Source: Candidatus Gastranaerophilales bacterium
Lineage (GTDB): Bacteria > Cyanobacteriota > Vampirovibrionia > Gastranaerophilales > Gastranaerophilaceae
DNA length: 64,000 nucleotides
NCBI GenBank assembly: GCA_900766355.1
Contig: CAAFVD010000077.1
Coordinates: 93,573-157,572, forward strand
Reading direction: 5' to 3'
The notes under the pieces are model-generated. The model was not told where the DNA came from and ran no database searches. It worked only from the letters and a program-made list of their open reading frames with translations. Of the stretch, positions 1-11,900 are shown piece after piece (position 1 is the stretch's first letter; each line of letters begins with the position of its first letter). A program made the position numbers and the translations under genes.

Positions 1-537
1 CGCACCTTCAGGAGTTGTTTTGTTAAGAATAGGAGTTTCAACTTCCAAGAAATCTTGATTGTTCAAATAATTTCTCATTGCAGTAACAACTTTATGACGC
101 AAAGTTAAGTTGTGAAGCATAAATTCGCGTCTTAAATCTAAGTATCTGTATTTTAGACGAACATCTTCTGATACATTTTCATCATCTAAAACAAATGGTA
201 AAGTTGCAGCTTCAGATAGTACATCAACATAAGTTGGATAAACTTCAACTTCACCTGTTGCTAATTTGTCATTATAAGTTTCAGGTGGACGTTTTGTAAC
301 CTTACCTTTTACTGTAATAACTGATTCTGATTTTAATTTTGAGAACACTGCATGGATATCAGGATTAATCTGAGGGTCTGCAACTAATTGGAAGAAACCT
401 GAACGATCTCTTAATTCCAAAAATATGATACCACCAAGGTCACGAACACAAGCAACCCAACCTGATAGAGTAACTTCTTCACCTATATTTTTTGCCGATA
501 ATTCGCCACAATTATTTGATTTCAATAAAGTTTTCAA
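1..537 (-). CDS. aspS: Aspartyl-tRNA synthetase, N-terminal part (truncated by window edge)
   Basis: Charges tRNA-Asp (possibly also tRNA-Asn, given the gatB gene in this window) with aspartate in the cytoplasm. About 179 codons are visible. They cover the OB-fold anticodon-binding domain (GWVACVRDLGGIIFLELRDR, then SGFFQLV) and run into the start of the class II catalytic core: YRYLDLRR, RNYLNNQDFLEVETPIL and TKTTPEGA. The start is a TTG at 537, because an AAGGGAGA ribosome binding site lies just upstream and the family N-terminus aligns there. The gene continues beyond base 1. No ATG start fits as well. Confidence 0.93.
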   Translation of the reverse strand, partial: MKTLLKSNNCGELSAKNIGEEVTLSGWVACVRDLGGIIFLELRDRSGFFQLVADPQINPDIHAVFSKLKSESVITVKGKVTKRPPETYNDKLATGEVEVYPTYVDVLSEAATLPFVLDDENVSEDVRLKYRYLDLRREFMLHNLTLRHKVVTAMRNYLNNQDFLEVETPILNKTTPEGA

Positions 538-654
538 AATATCATCTCCCTTTCACACTTTATTACTGCTATAAAATAGTATCAAAAACACATTCAATTG
601 TGAAGTGAGAATGTAACAATATTGCAATATAAATACACATAGCAACACAAACAA

Positions 655-683
655 TTGACAAAAAACGCTCAAAATATTATTAT
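655..683 (+). promoter_or_regulatory. Sigma-70 type promoter for the 50-residue ORF
   Basis: A perfect -35 TTGACA (655-660) is followed by a 17-base spacer and -10 TATTAT (678-683). This would start transcription near 690 and give a leader of about 85 bases before the ATG at 776. Confidence 0.65.
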
Positions 684-775
684 TAATACATAGAAATTCA
701 ATTATTAGGTGTGCTTAACAAAATATATTTATTATATCTATATGTGTTACTCTTTAAACTATAAGGAGAAGGAAA

Positions 776-928
776 ATGGCAACAGCTCTAACAGAAATGA
801 AAAAAGCTAAAAGCGGCTTTAATGATGAATTTGAAAACTATCTAAAAAAACAATGTGTTAAAACAACATTCAACGGTTCTGAATTAGAATCATTCTCTTG
901 GTACAAAAAAGTTTTAGGACTTATGTAA
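776..928 (+). CDS. Small hypothetical protein, 50 residues
   Basis: Not recognised. It encodes MATALTEMKKAKSGFNDEFE and continues to end ..WYKKVLGLM. The strong ribosome binding site AAGGAGAAGG sits 6 bases before the ATG, a consensus promoter lies at 655-683, and a perfect hairpin follows the stop, so this looks like an independent, well-expressed monocistronic gene. The protein is basic, probably helical, and has no signal peptide or membrane segment. It carries one Cys. Function unknown. Confidence 0.7.
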   Translation: MATALTEMKKAKSGFNDEFENYLKKQCVKTTFNGSELESFSWYKKVLGLM

Positions 929-945
929 TCAAGTCAAGGTTGTTT

Positions 946-973
946 AAACAATAGAGCTTTTGCTCTATTGTTT
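946..973 (+). terminator. Hairpin after the 50-residue ORF
   Basis: Perfect 12-bp stem (AAACAATAGAGC / GCTCTATTGTTT) with a TTTT loop, 18 bases after the stop. The T-run after it is weak and interrupted, so termination may be partial. It also lies beyond the 3' end of the minus-strand gene at 1005. Confidence 0.7.
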
Positions 974-1004
974 GAGAGGATATTTTTAAATATTTTAGTA
1001 GATT

Positions 1005-1493
1005 TTAATTAAAATTTATTAGTGTGTAGTATTCAAAATTATCGCAAACATTAGATTTTATAAAACAAGACTTGGTGTTTTTTGGTTTTGTATTGCTATT
1101 AATCAAATAATAGTCGGCATTTAGATTATTTATATCATCGGTACCGATTATGGTTTGTTTTGACAAAATCTCATACACATAGTTTTGAGGAATATCTACT
1201 GATGTTAAAAATATCCCATCAGCCTCAACAATAGCAGTGATATCAAGCCTGTCTTTAATAATGAGAGTTTTATCAAATTGAGCACAAAGTTGCTTTGTTT
1301 TTTGAGCAATTTCTAAAAAACTTTTCGGAGAAATATTTTCTCCGTTTAGTTCTATTATGCCAACTTTGGTAAATAATTCTTCTGCTATTTTATCTAAACA
1401 ATCCCAGTTTTCTTGCAACAATACTTTTAAATAGGTTTGTTTTGAAAGTTTTATATTCTTACATTTGCTTACAAAATCATTATTCATAATCAA
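1005..1493 (-). CDS. ThiE/TenI-like thiamine phosphate synthase homologue, shortened
   Basis: Resembles the thiamine-phosphate synthase (ThiE)/TenI TIM-barrel family. Residues about 72-120 carry the family pattern: KTLIIKDRLDI, then EADGIFLTSVDIP (compare ADGVHLGQ-D in ThiE) and TIIGTD. At 162 residues it is well below the usual 200-220. The C-terminal half, which in ThiE holds the GADYVGxGPVF-type phosphate-binding segment, is reduced to a short divergent tail (NADYYLINSN..). Activity as a thiamine phosphate synthase is therefore doubtful. An ATG at 1487 is an equally good start to the TTG at 1493. No other thiamine gene is adjacent. Confidence 0.6.
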   Translation of the reverse strand: MIMNNDFVSKCKNIKLSKQTYLKVLLQENWDCLDKIAEELFTKVGIIELNGENISPKSFLEIAQKTKQLCAQFDKTLIIKDRLDITAIVEADGIFLTSVDIPQNYVYEILSKQTIIGTDDINNLNADYYLINSNTKPKNTKSCFIKSNVCDNFEYYTLINFN

Positions 1494-1592
1494 TATCCAA
1501 ATTTTAAATCTTTAATTATACTCAACTGATTATAATATAAAGTCTGTTTAAACTTAATCGAAAATTTCTTATCATTGGATTAAGGTGGGAAA

Positions 1593-2162
1593 ATGGATAG
1601 ACATAATTATAAAAAATGCGATTTTAACACTCTGATTTTTTACGTACAAAATTCAGATATTAAAGCTACTGCAGAATTTATAAAACGAATTCAAAAAGAT
1701 ATCTATACATTTTTCTGTCATTTATGCCCACCAACAGATTCGATATCAGATTTAACTCAAGAAACGCTTATAAAGATTATAAAAAACATAAAAAGTTTAA
1801 AAAATATCAATCAATTTAAGAACTGGAGAAACAGAATAGCTATCAATGTATTCTATGATTCAATAAGAAAATCAAAAAAAATTGAGAATCTTGTAGAAAT
1901 AGATTCAGAAAAATTTAATTTAATAGAAGATACAAAAAGAAAACCTTTAGAAAATTGTCAATGTAAAGAACTTGAATGTAAAATCAAGACATGTATTATT
2001 AATTTACCTTTAAACTCAAGAATAGCAATCGTTTTAAGAGAATTAGAGGGATTATCTTATGACGAAATAGCAAAACTAACCAATACAAATTTAGGAACAG
2101 TTAAATCTAGAATATCAAGAGCAAGAGAAAAATTGCAAGTTGAATTAGCAAGTTATTTATAA
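1593..2162 (+). CDS. ECF-type RNA polymerase sigma factor
   Basis: Extracytoplasmic-function sigma-70 protein, 189 residues. Region 2 (about residues 20-95) includes DLTQETLIKIIKNI and FKNWRNRIAINVFYD. Region 4 (about 130-185) ends with the helix-turn-helix LSYDEIAKLTNTNLGTVKSR followed by ISRAREKL. It binds core polymerase and redirects transcription to its own regulon when released. The ribosome binding site AAGGTGGG precedes the ATG. The next gene is a zinc-finger anti-sigma-like membrane protein whose frame starts at the stop codon, the usual pairing for this family. The signal it responds to cannot be read from the sequence. Confidence 0.92.
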   Translation: MDRHNYKKCDFNTLIFYVQNSDIKATAEFIKRIQKDIYTFFCHLCPPTDSISDLTQETLIKIIKNIKSLKNINQFKNWRNRIAINVFYDSIRKSKKIENLVEIDSEKFNLIEDTKRKPLENCQCKELECKIKTCIINLPLNSRIAIVLRELEGLSYDEIAKLTNTNLGTVKSRISRAREKLQVELASYL

Positions 2163-2176
2163 TGGGTAGGAGAAAA

Positions 2177-2704
2177 ATGAATATATCATGTAGCCAATTT
2201 GAAGCTCTCATGCATTTTTATATAAACAACGAACTTAAACCAAATTTAACTAAGGCCTTTGAAAACCATTTGTTAATTTGTTCGGAATGCAGGGAAAAAT
2301 ATAATACCTTCAAAAAAATTATAGAAGAACTTAGAACCTCATATAATATTTTATCTAACAAAAGCACATTTTATAGTAATAATTCTTCAGAGAAAACAGC
2401 AATAAATAATTATATCTCAGCGTATGCTGATAATGAACTTGACTTGAATGAGAATATAAAACTAAAAAAAATAATAATAAGCAAACCTCAAGTTCGTAAA
2501 AAACTAGAAAACATTTATTCGTTAAAAGAGTTATTACGAAATTCTTTTGAAAAAACTAAACCTCAAGAAGATTTTTCAAACAAAATCATCAAATCCGTTT
2601 ACAACGAACGAATAAAACCCAAAAACAAAGATATTGTATATACATTAATATCTTTTATAATCTTGAGTATAATTTGGGTTGTAATGCTATTTTATTCAAT
2701 TTAA
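2177..2704 (+). CDS. Anti-sigma factor, zinc-finger type with C-terminal membrane anchor
   Basis: Partner of the upstream ECF sigma factor. The N-terminal part carries the ZAS signature H-x3-C-x2-C (HLLICSEC), with an upstream Cys/His contribution in CSQFEALMHF, which in this family binds zinc and sequesters the sigma factor. A second sigma-binding-like segment (ISAYADNELDLNENIKLKK) follows. One transmembrane helix (YTLISFIILSIIWVVMLF) ends the protein, so it should be an inner-membrane sensor with almost no outer domain. The start is placed at the ATG at 2177, because AGGAGA lies 4 bases upstream; the in-frame ATG at 2162 overlaps the sigma stop and has no such site. Confidence 0.85.
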   Translation: MNISCSQFEALMHFYINNELKPNLTKAFENHLLICSECREKYNTFKKIIEELRTSYNILSNKSTFYSNNSSEKTAINNYISAYADNELDLNENIKLKKIIISKPQVRKKLENIYSLKELLRNSFEKTKPQEDFSNKIIKSVYNERIKPKNKDIVYTLISFIILSIIWVVMLFYSI

Positions 2705-2752
2705 AACAAATAAATCTCAGCCTTATAATATATTGATAAAAATCTATTTTAA

Positions 2753-4210
<1,458 letters not shown>

Positions 4211-4221
4211 AGGATAATATC

Positions 4222-4623
4222 ATGCATTTAAAGATAATAACTCATGACAGAATTGTTTTTGATGAAGATGTCAACGAAATCTATACAAAAGGTGTTGACG
4301 GAGAATTCGGAATATTGAAAGGACATATTCCAGTTGTTTCAGCACTTGATATTGGAGTTACCAAAGTTGTACAGAATGATATTTGCAAATTCTTTACAAC
4401 AATGGGTGGAATATTCCAGTTTAAAAATGATGAAGCTACTATTTTGACAGATACGGCAGAAGACGGTTCTGATATTGATATCACGAGAGCAAAAGCTGCT
4501 AAAGAACGTGCCGAGGCACGACTTGCAGAAAAGAATGCAAATATTGATGTAAAACGTGCTGAGGCGGCGTTGTCAAGAGCGTTAGCAAGGTTAAAAACTG
4601 CTATGGTATCAACTCAAAAATAA
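4222..4623 (+). CDS. atpC: F1F0 ATP synthase subunit epsilon
   Basis: Central-stalk subunit that couples and inhibits the F1 motor. The N-terminal beta sandwich is clear (MHLKIITHDRIVFDEDV, GEFGILKGHIPVVSAL, GGIFQFKNDEATILTD). The C-terminal helical hairpin is Ala/Arg/Glu rich (RAKAAKERAEARLAEKNAN, then RAEAALSRALARLK). 133 residues is the normal size. It follows atpD by 11 bases and a strong terminator follows it, so the transcript is probably atpD-atpC only. Confidence 0.96.
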   Translation: MHLKIITHDRIVFDEDVNEIYTKGVDGEFGILKGHIPVVSALDIGVTKVVQNDICKFFTTMGGIFQFKNDEATILTDTAEDGSDIDITRAKAAKERAEARLAEKNANIDVKRAEAALSRALARLKTAMVSTQK

Positions 4624-4640
4624 AAACATAAATATTTTAT

Positions 4641-4683
4641 AACAAAGGCGAAATGTAAAATTTAATTACATTTCGCTTTTGTT
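4641..4683 (+). terminator. Intrinsic terminator of atpD-atpC
   Basis: An 18-bp stem (AACAAAGGCGAAATGTAA pairing with TTACATTTCGCTTTTGTT, one G-T wobble) with a 7-base loop, beginning 17 bases after the atpC stop. The T-rich 3' arm serves as the release tract. Confidence 0.85.
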
Positions 4684-4730
4684 ATACCTAAGTTTTGTAT
4701 ATTATATTTTTAGAAAAGGAATCGTGTTTT

Positions 4731-5249
4731 ATGCTTAAACAAATTGTTGGGACATTAGCTATCGCAATGGGAACTACTTTGACAAGTTGTGAAGAAGGTT
4801 CTTCGAGAAGAAATGCGGAAAGGTACATGCAAAATAAACCTCAAACAGAACTTAATGAGGTTATAAAACATTTAAAACTTCCGCAGACAGTATATAGCTG
4901 GGCAAATACCCAATCAAAACTTGATTCAGTAGCATATCGAGATATTTTTAACCAAACAAAAGCTGCAAATGATTCTTTAAAAATAAAAGAATTCAACGCT
5001 TTGGCTGCAAAAGGAAAAATGGAAGAAGGTACTCCACATAAAAAACTTGTTTTTACCAATATTCCGATAAATGAATATGATAAAATCATAAATGATGCTC
5101 GAAAAATAAAAAACCATGCAAAATATCACGAAAGAATACAATATACAACAGATAGCATCAATTATAGAAAATTTTTTAACCGTAATCGCTTGTTAACAGG
5201 AAACTTGCTTGACAAATTCAATGCGGTTTGCAAACAAATCAAGCCATAG
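4731..5249 (+). CDS. Putative lipoprotein, internally repeated
   Basis: Not a recognised family. The N-terminus MLKQIVGTLAIAMGTTLTSC is a short lipoprotein signal with lipobox LTSC, so the mature protein should start at Cys20 and be lipid-anchored. The start is chosen at 4731 (AAAAGGA upstream); a longer frame from 4695 would bury the signal. Two similar segments, DSVAYRDIFNQT...LKIKEFNA and DSINYRKFFNRN...LLDKFNA, suggest an internal duplication in the roughly 170-residue mature part. It is alone between the atp terminator and the GIY-YIG gene. Confidence 0.7.
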   Translation: MLKQIVGTLAIAMGTTLTSCEEGSSRRNAERYMQNKPQTELNEVIKHLKLPQTVYSWANTQSKLDSVAYRDIFNQTKAANDSLKIKEFNALAAKGKMEEGTPHKKLVFTNIPINEYDKIINDARKIKNHAKYHERIQYTTDSINYRKFFNRNRLLTGNLLDKFNAVCKQIKP

Positions 5250-5304
5250 TCAAGAACTTGTTATCCAAGATGAGGGAATTCATTATATATGTTAGAATAC
5301 AAAA

Positions 5305-5598
5305 ATGAATTATAAAAATGGATATGTATATATATTAACCAATAAAAACAATACAACTCTTTATATTGGAGTTACATCAAATTTAACAAAACGAATTTAT
5401 GAACATAAAAATAAATTTGTAGATGGGTTTAGTAAAAAATATAATTTAGACAAATTAGTATATTTTGAAGGTACAGATAATATTGAGTCTGCGATTCAAA
5501 GAGAAAAATATTTAAAAGGCAAATCCAGACAGTTCAAAGATAAACTTATTAATGACTTTAATCCTCAATGGAAAGATTTATACGATAACATTATCTAA
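5305..5598 (+). CDS. GIY-YIG endonuclease domain protein
   Basis: Single-domain GIY-YIG nuclease, 97 residues. The signature is GYVYILTN with TLYIGVTSNL (the GIY and YIG elements), then KRIYEHKNK carrying the conserved Arg and a terminal Asn/Glu region (AIQREKYLKGKSRQFKDKLI). This small type (UvrC N-terminal-like, YhbQ/endonuclease SLX1-like) is widespread and its role is not settled. Immediately after the stop begins an array of REP-like repeats of the kind also found inside the neighbouring giant gene. No clear ribosome binding site precedes the ATG; a TAGAAT hexamer lies 6 bases before it. Confidence 0.9.
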   Translation: MNYKNGYVYILTNKNNTTLYIGVTSNLTKRIYEHKNKFVDGFSKKYNLDKLVYFEGTDNIESAIQREKYLKGKSRQFKDKLINDFNPQWKDLYDNII

Positions 5599-5946
5599 CA
5601 CGTCATTCAGAGGACGAAGTCCGAAGAATCTCATGCAAACAAAAAAACAGTCATTCAGAGCCGTAGGCGAAGAATCTCTTGCAAACCTGAGCCGTCATTC
5701 AGAGGGCGTAGCCCGAAGAATCTCATGCAAACCTAAGCCGTCATTCAGAGGGCGTTATCTACTACGCCTCGCACTAAACGGCACCGTTCCAAACCAAATC
5801 AAAAAGCGTGGTTTTCGATTATGGTTTGTCAACTCTCACTTCGTTCGTGCCTCTGCTCGGCTTGCCGAAGAATCTCATGCAAGGGATAATGCAAGACCCG
5901 TTAGAGATCTTTCGCTATCGCTCAAGATGACAACAGAGTGTCCACC
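5599..5946. repeat. REP-like repeat array behind the GIY-YIG gene
   Basis: No gene here. Copies of a 35-40 base imperfect palindrome with arms TCATTCAGAG and GAAGAATCTC lie at about 5602-5638, 5650-5687 and 5693-5733. A fourth start at 5740 is split from its other arm (5843-5879) by about 100 bases of unrelated sequence. A reverse-oriented relative (AGATCTTTCGCTATCGCTC) lies at about 5903-5930. The spacer between arms is 10, 8 and 10 bases. Base composition is visibly richer in G and C than the flanks. An open frame across it is a by-product of the repeats. Confidence 0.85.
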
Positions 5947-8900
5947 CTAGGTATAGAAATTCTCTGAATCCCACATTTTTTTATCAATTTTATATAATAT
6001 TTCTTTAGAATCTTGCTCATAAACCTTAGAGTTTTCGATTTTCTCCATACGTTTTTCGAATTTTTCGTTATATTTTTCAACTTTTTGTGGTTCGCCTTGA
6101 TGTTTTATTGCTCTTAGCTTAGCCTTATATGCTCTACGCAAATTCTTACGACCAGGGAATACTTTGTATTGACGCATTTCTTGTTGAATTTTTTCAATAT
6201 CTTTTCTGTCCCTTGCTTTTCTAATACTTTCAGTCAATGCCATTCTTTCCATAGGAGTTATTTCTCGTTTTTCTTTACGTTGAGTCTCTTGTGGAGTAGT
6301 GACTTCACCAAGCCCAAACTCTGGTTTCTGAATAGCATCTTGTTCATTTTGAGCTCTGGCAACTTCAACCAAGGTTTCGACATGAACATTTACAAGATTC
6401 AACAATTCATCACTTTGCATAATTGTTATTTGACCATTTTTAACTGCAGAAGTAAGTTTTGTGAAGAATGCTTTCACATCAGCTTGTGTAGAAATACCAG
6501 AAATCTCATCTTGCAAAGTCTTTGCAACTTGCTTTTGAGCTTCTGTAGGTTCTGTTACACGAGTCACAGGAGTATTGTCTGCGTGACGAGATTCTTCGCT
6601 TTGTTCTGAACGAGGAGTAGTCACAGGTCTGCTTGTATCATTGTGAGTTGTACCTGTAGTTCCTGATGTTGAACTACCTGTTCTTCCGCCCCCTTGAGAG
6701 CCTGTAGTTCCTGACGCTGATCCACCTGTTCTTCCGCCACCTTGAGAGCCTGTTGTTCCTGATGCTGAACCACCTGTTCTTCCGCCACCTTGAGAGCCTG
6801 TTGTTCCTGATGCTGAACTATTTGTTCTTCCGCCACCCGCTTGAGAGTCATCAGATTGAGCGGCATCAGTACCTGTATCTGTTTTTGCAGGTTCTTCAGG
6901 TTCAACTTTTACAAGTTTTCCGTCCTCAATTTTGTACTTGTCATCACCAATTTTATAATGTCCATTTTCATCAGGTGTAAGTTCTGAACCACCAAGAGAC
7001 ACTTTACCATCTTTGATAATGTATTCCTTGCCGTCTATAGTACCTTTAACCTCAGGTGATTCATCAGGAGCTGCACCTCCTGTTTCACCATTGTCATCAG
7101 GTGTATCGACAACTTCAACAAGTTTGCCGTCTTCAACCTTGTATTTTTTGTCACCTATTGTATAAGTGCCGTCAGTATCTTTTGGATATTTTTTGCCATC
7201 AAGTATCAAAGTACCGTCCTCTGCAATAGTACCTTCTTTGTCGCCAAGAGTAACCTTAGTTTCAGCTTTTGGCGCAGGAGTATCCTTTTTAGGCGCAGGT
7301 TTAGCTGCAGGTTTGGCAGGTTGTTCAACTTCTTTGTCATCGTCAGATTTAACAAGTTTAGACACTCCATATATACCACCACCAAGTGCAAGAACACCTA
7401 CTCCGATTCCGATATTACGCTTGATATGAGATTCCTTCATGTTATTTTGAGAATCTATCTTTTTGCCTTCGGCATCTTTGATTGTCCATTTATGATTTTT
7501 AGCATCATATTCTACTGTTTTTAAAACATTACCTTCAGGACTCGTATTTTCATATACTTTATTCTTTTCACTGTATTTAAATTCCTCAGTCCCTTTAGCA
7601 GTGCCATTTTCATTTTTTGTATGATGTATTATTTTTAGAGAACCATCTTTTTCAATTATTTCTAAATCATAGTCTTTTGTTTTTTCAGTTATTTTTACAC
7701 CTTTATCACCTGGTAATATTTCTTTTGTACAAATAACATCACCATTTTTATTATAATATTTTGTCAAATTTTCTGTTGTTTCAGAAACCAAAGTACCCTT
7801 AGAATCGTAATTTTTTGTAGTTACTACTTCATCTTTTGTTATTGATTCGATATACCCTTTATCGTTTTGAGTAACTCCTTCTCTGAGTTTACCGTTTTCA
7901 TCTCTAAGGTTTTTAGGAACTTTATTTCTTTCAGGAAGTTTTATTCTAAACCTACCTTCTCCTCTACTAACATTTGTAGTTTTAGGAGCTAAGTCAGAAG
8001 AATATTGCCCATCTTCAACCCAATGACGAGTTTCAGGGTCAAATGTTGCAGTACTAACAGGGTTACCCTTCTCATCAGTTACTACTTTACCTTTTTCATC
8101 TAACAACTCAAAGCGACCTTTGTCAGAATTGTATTCATAATTTGTTCGTCGTTTTTCAGCCAAGTACTCAGAATCATTCCAATTTTTAGGATGTAAATCA
8201 TTGTGACCTTCCCAAAATTGAGCACCAATTAACTTGCCGTTGTCATTATATTTGAAATAAACATTTTTATGATTTGGATATTCAACTGTTTTAATAGTAC
8301 CATCTTCATTATATATTGTTGTTACATTGCCTTCGGTTAATTCAGACTTCTTTCCCTTAATGTCGAATGTTTCAGTCTTAATCTTTTTGCCTTTAGCATT
8401 GAAGTATTCTTTTTGTCTTACGATATTGGTTTCTTGGTCAGTTTTTGTTCTAACATAACCGTTTTCATCTCGCTGTGTTTTATATGTATGCTCCCAACTT
8501 ATTCTAGTACCTGCTTCAACTTCATGTTCAAGTCTAACTTTGTTTTTATGGAACAATCTGTCAAACATTGATATTTTAGAAGGTTTAGCATCTGCAGTTT
8601 CAGAGTTTTCACTTACAGGTGTTTCTTCACCTGCTGATGCAGATTCTTCTGTTGTAACAGGAGTTTCATCTCCTGTAATTGCACCTGACTCAGCTTTTGC
8701 TACTTCTTCATTATGAATATTAGAAGCTTCCTCAGCAGTATTGCCTGTTGCATGTTCTTCTGTAACATTAGCTTTTTCGGCAGATGCCTCTGCAACAGGT
8801 TCAGCCTTTTTCTCAACAAGTTTGATACCTTGTTTTTCAAGGAGTGGTTTTAGTTCTGGATAATCTTTGAAAGCTTCTTCGATTGGTTTGGTTACTGTTT

Positions 8901-11900
8901 CATTTTTTTCATTAGTAACTTCATAAGAAGCATTGCCTTCTTTATCAAATGTAATCTTTTTATGAGTTTCATACTGTTGAGATATGCTAGTTGGTTTTCC
9001 GTTAGAATCTCTATAAACTTCAAATGCTTGCCCATTTTCTGCTTTTAAATATTCATGTGTATAATCTATTGTTCCATCAGCATTTCTAGAAGTATCTTTT
9101 AGAGCTTTGCCATTTATGCTAATCTCCTCTCTTGAGCCAATGAATTTACCACTTTCAGTATCATATTTCAAGATTACTCTATTAGTACTATTATTAAAAT
9201 CACTAGTATATTCAATAGAATACTCTATTCCTCCCCCCCAATGTCTTAAAGCCTTTGTATTTTTAGCTTCTTCAAGAGTTTGTGGAATAGGGAATTCTTC
9301 TCCGTCAACGATTACTTTGTCAGCCATTACTTCATAATGTGACTTAGCGTCTATATCACCCCTAGAAGATTTGGTATCTAAATCAAGTTTAATTGGTTGA
9401 TTTGCACCTTTTTCTGTAGTTGTATTTGAAGAATCAATTTCAACAGGCTGTCCATCTTTTTTAGCAAATTCTCCCTCTGTTTTTATTTCAACAGGTTTGC
9501 TATCTTCTTTAGCAAATTCTCCCTCTGTTTTTATTTCAACAGGTTTACTATCTTCTTTTGCGAATTCTTCTTCGGTTTTAATTTGTACAGGTTTGTTTTC
9601 TTCTTTTGCAAATTCTTCTGCTGTTTTGATTTTTACAGGTTTTCTTTCATCACCAGAAAGAATTAATGAACTTTTCTTTTGTTCACCTGTTACTTGAGAT
9701 TCTTCAACAACAGATTTTCGTTCTATTTTTGATTCTGGGATTTCTAAAGATTTGTCTTTACCATCATAAATACCAGTAATTTTGCCATTAGCATCTTTTA
9801 CAGTTTCTTTAGTTAAATTATGGCTACTGTCATATTCAAACTCATGAGAAGCTGTAACTTTGCCAGTTGCATCTTTTGATGTTGTTTTAGCTACATTACC
9901 ATTGCTGTCATATTCATTATAATTGTATTCTAAAACCTTACCGTCAATATTTTTAAGTACAGTCTTGGTTGGCTTGCCTTCTGCATTCTGTTCGATTACT
10001 TCATAAGGGCTAAAGACTTCTTCACCCATATTAGCATCTTCATTTACTCCTTTAGGTGTAAATTTGCCGTCATCAACAGTGCCTTCTGCAAATTTTTTGG
10101 CAAGTTCAGGTTTTACCTCAGTTGAGATACCTGTGTTTTTATCCAAAATTTGTTGATATGATTTTGTACCTTTATTTACATCATTAAATTCGTGATATCT
10201 GTTGCCTTCATATACAAAATCAGATTCTCTTGTCGCAATAAAACCGTCTTCATTAAAGGTATTTCTTACAACCAAACCGTCTTTGTCAACTTGTGTTTCT
10301 TCGATTTTTTTCCTTGTTTTATTGTCATATTTAATAGTAAAGTTTTCTTTTGGGTTTGTGATTGTTACAACACCGTCTGCTTCTGATTTTTCAAAATTAG
10401 GATACTCTTTTAGGAAATTATCAACATCTGAAAGATTTACAGGAATATCAGCATATTCTCTTGCAACTACTTCACCAAATTCGTCAAATTGTTCTCTAAG
10501 AACGATTTCACCGTTTTCATAAGTTGCTCTAATTTCAACAAAAGGTTTGCCATTTTGGTCTAAAGATATAATAAAGCGTTTTACAGGATTTCCGTTTGAA
10601 TCAACTTCAACAAATTGTGGGTGTTCTCCATCAATAAAAGTCTCAAAGTCAATACGATTTCCTTCCTTAGAAGGTTTTAGACCTAATTTTTCTGCTCTTT
10701 GCTCAGGATTGTAGGTTTCTGAATTTGATTCTGCAGCTGATTTTGTTTCTGTAGCCTTAGTTTCAGGTTTTATCTGGTTTGCTTCGCTTTCGCTCGCATT
10801 GACAGGGGTTTGTTCTGTTTTTTGTGGTGTTTCTGTTGTTACGCGAGATTCCTCAGCAACGACAGATTTGTCTGTTGCAGGTTGGCTAGATTCTGACTCA
10901 AGTCTTGCTAACTGCTCTTTTGCTTGAGTTCTTAAAACTTCAGCTTTTTGAGGTTCTATTAAACCACTTTTTACACCTCTATCAATAGTCGATAAAGCCT
11001 CGTCATAATACTCTTTTGTACCGATTTCAGAAGGTAGTTTTTCTCCAGATTCTGCAAGATATTCATCTAGCAGTTCTGCACGATGTTGAGAATTAGCCTC
11101 AACTTCTTCGATTCTTTGAGCAGTTTCAATTTCTCTAACTTGTTTCTCAATCTTAGCTTTTTTCTGAGATAAAGTTTCAACACCCTCAATCAATTCACCT
11201 TTTGCATCTAAAGTTTCATTTAAAACTCTTGCACTTTCTTTATCTATCTTACCACTTTTAAAGGACTCATTAATTTCAGCTACCATGTTATCGTAGTCTG
11301 ATTTTGTAGCTACTTTGTCAATTTTATCAGATAAAAGATCTCTATTTGTTTCGTAAACTTCTGCTCTTTTTGCTACATATTGTTGATATCTAGTTTCTTT
11401 AACTATCAAACCACCTGCTTTTTCAGCTTTTGCATTTAAGTTTGCAACCAAATTTTCATAATCTTGACCTGTTAGCTTATTATCTTTATAAGCATTCTCT
11501 ATTTGTGTTCTTACATCTTCATAAGCTTTTTGACGCCCCTTTTTTGTACTAAATGTCGTATTTTTTAAGTTTACATCTTGTATAGCTTGATTCAAATCAC
11601 TAACGATATTGCTATCAGACATAGTACGACCACGACCTTGTATCGTTGTTGAATGATATTCAGCAAATGCATCAAGTTGAGGATTATAATTATATATTAC
11701 TCGACCCACATTGTCTGTCATAATATAATTTTCAGTTGGTCTGCCAAGAGATAAATTCAATGACGTATTTGGTTTGCCTGCAGGGTAATATTCAGGGGAT
11801 GTGTGACTGTAATCTATTGCACCATATTGATTTTCTATACCAAAAATTTTACCATCACCATCTCTATACAATCTTGTAAGATTAGGATTATCAGTTGCAG

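Noticed and set aside
5552..5950. A 132-codon plus-strand frame after the GIY-YIG gene
   Set aside because: It overlaps the end of the nuclease gene and then translates the REP-like array; the residues are repeats of the DNA element, with no start signal and no protein-like composition.
6621..6905. A Gln/Val-rich minus-strand frame inside the giant gene
   Set aside because: It is the 48-bp tandem repeat read in another frame; long alternative frames are expected over such repeats.
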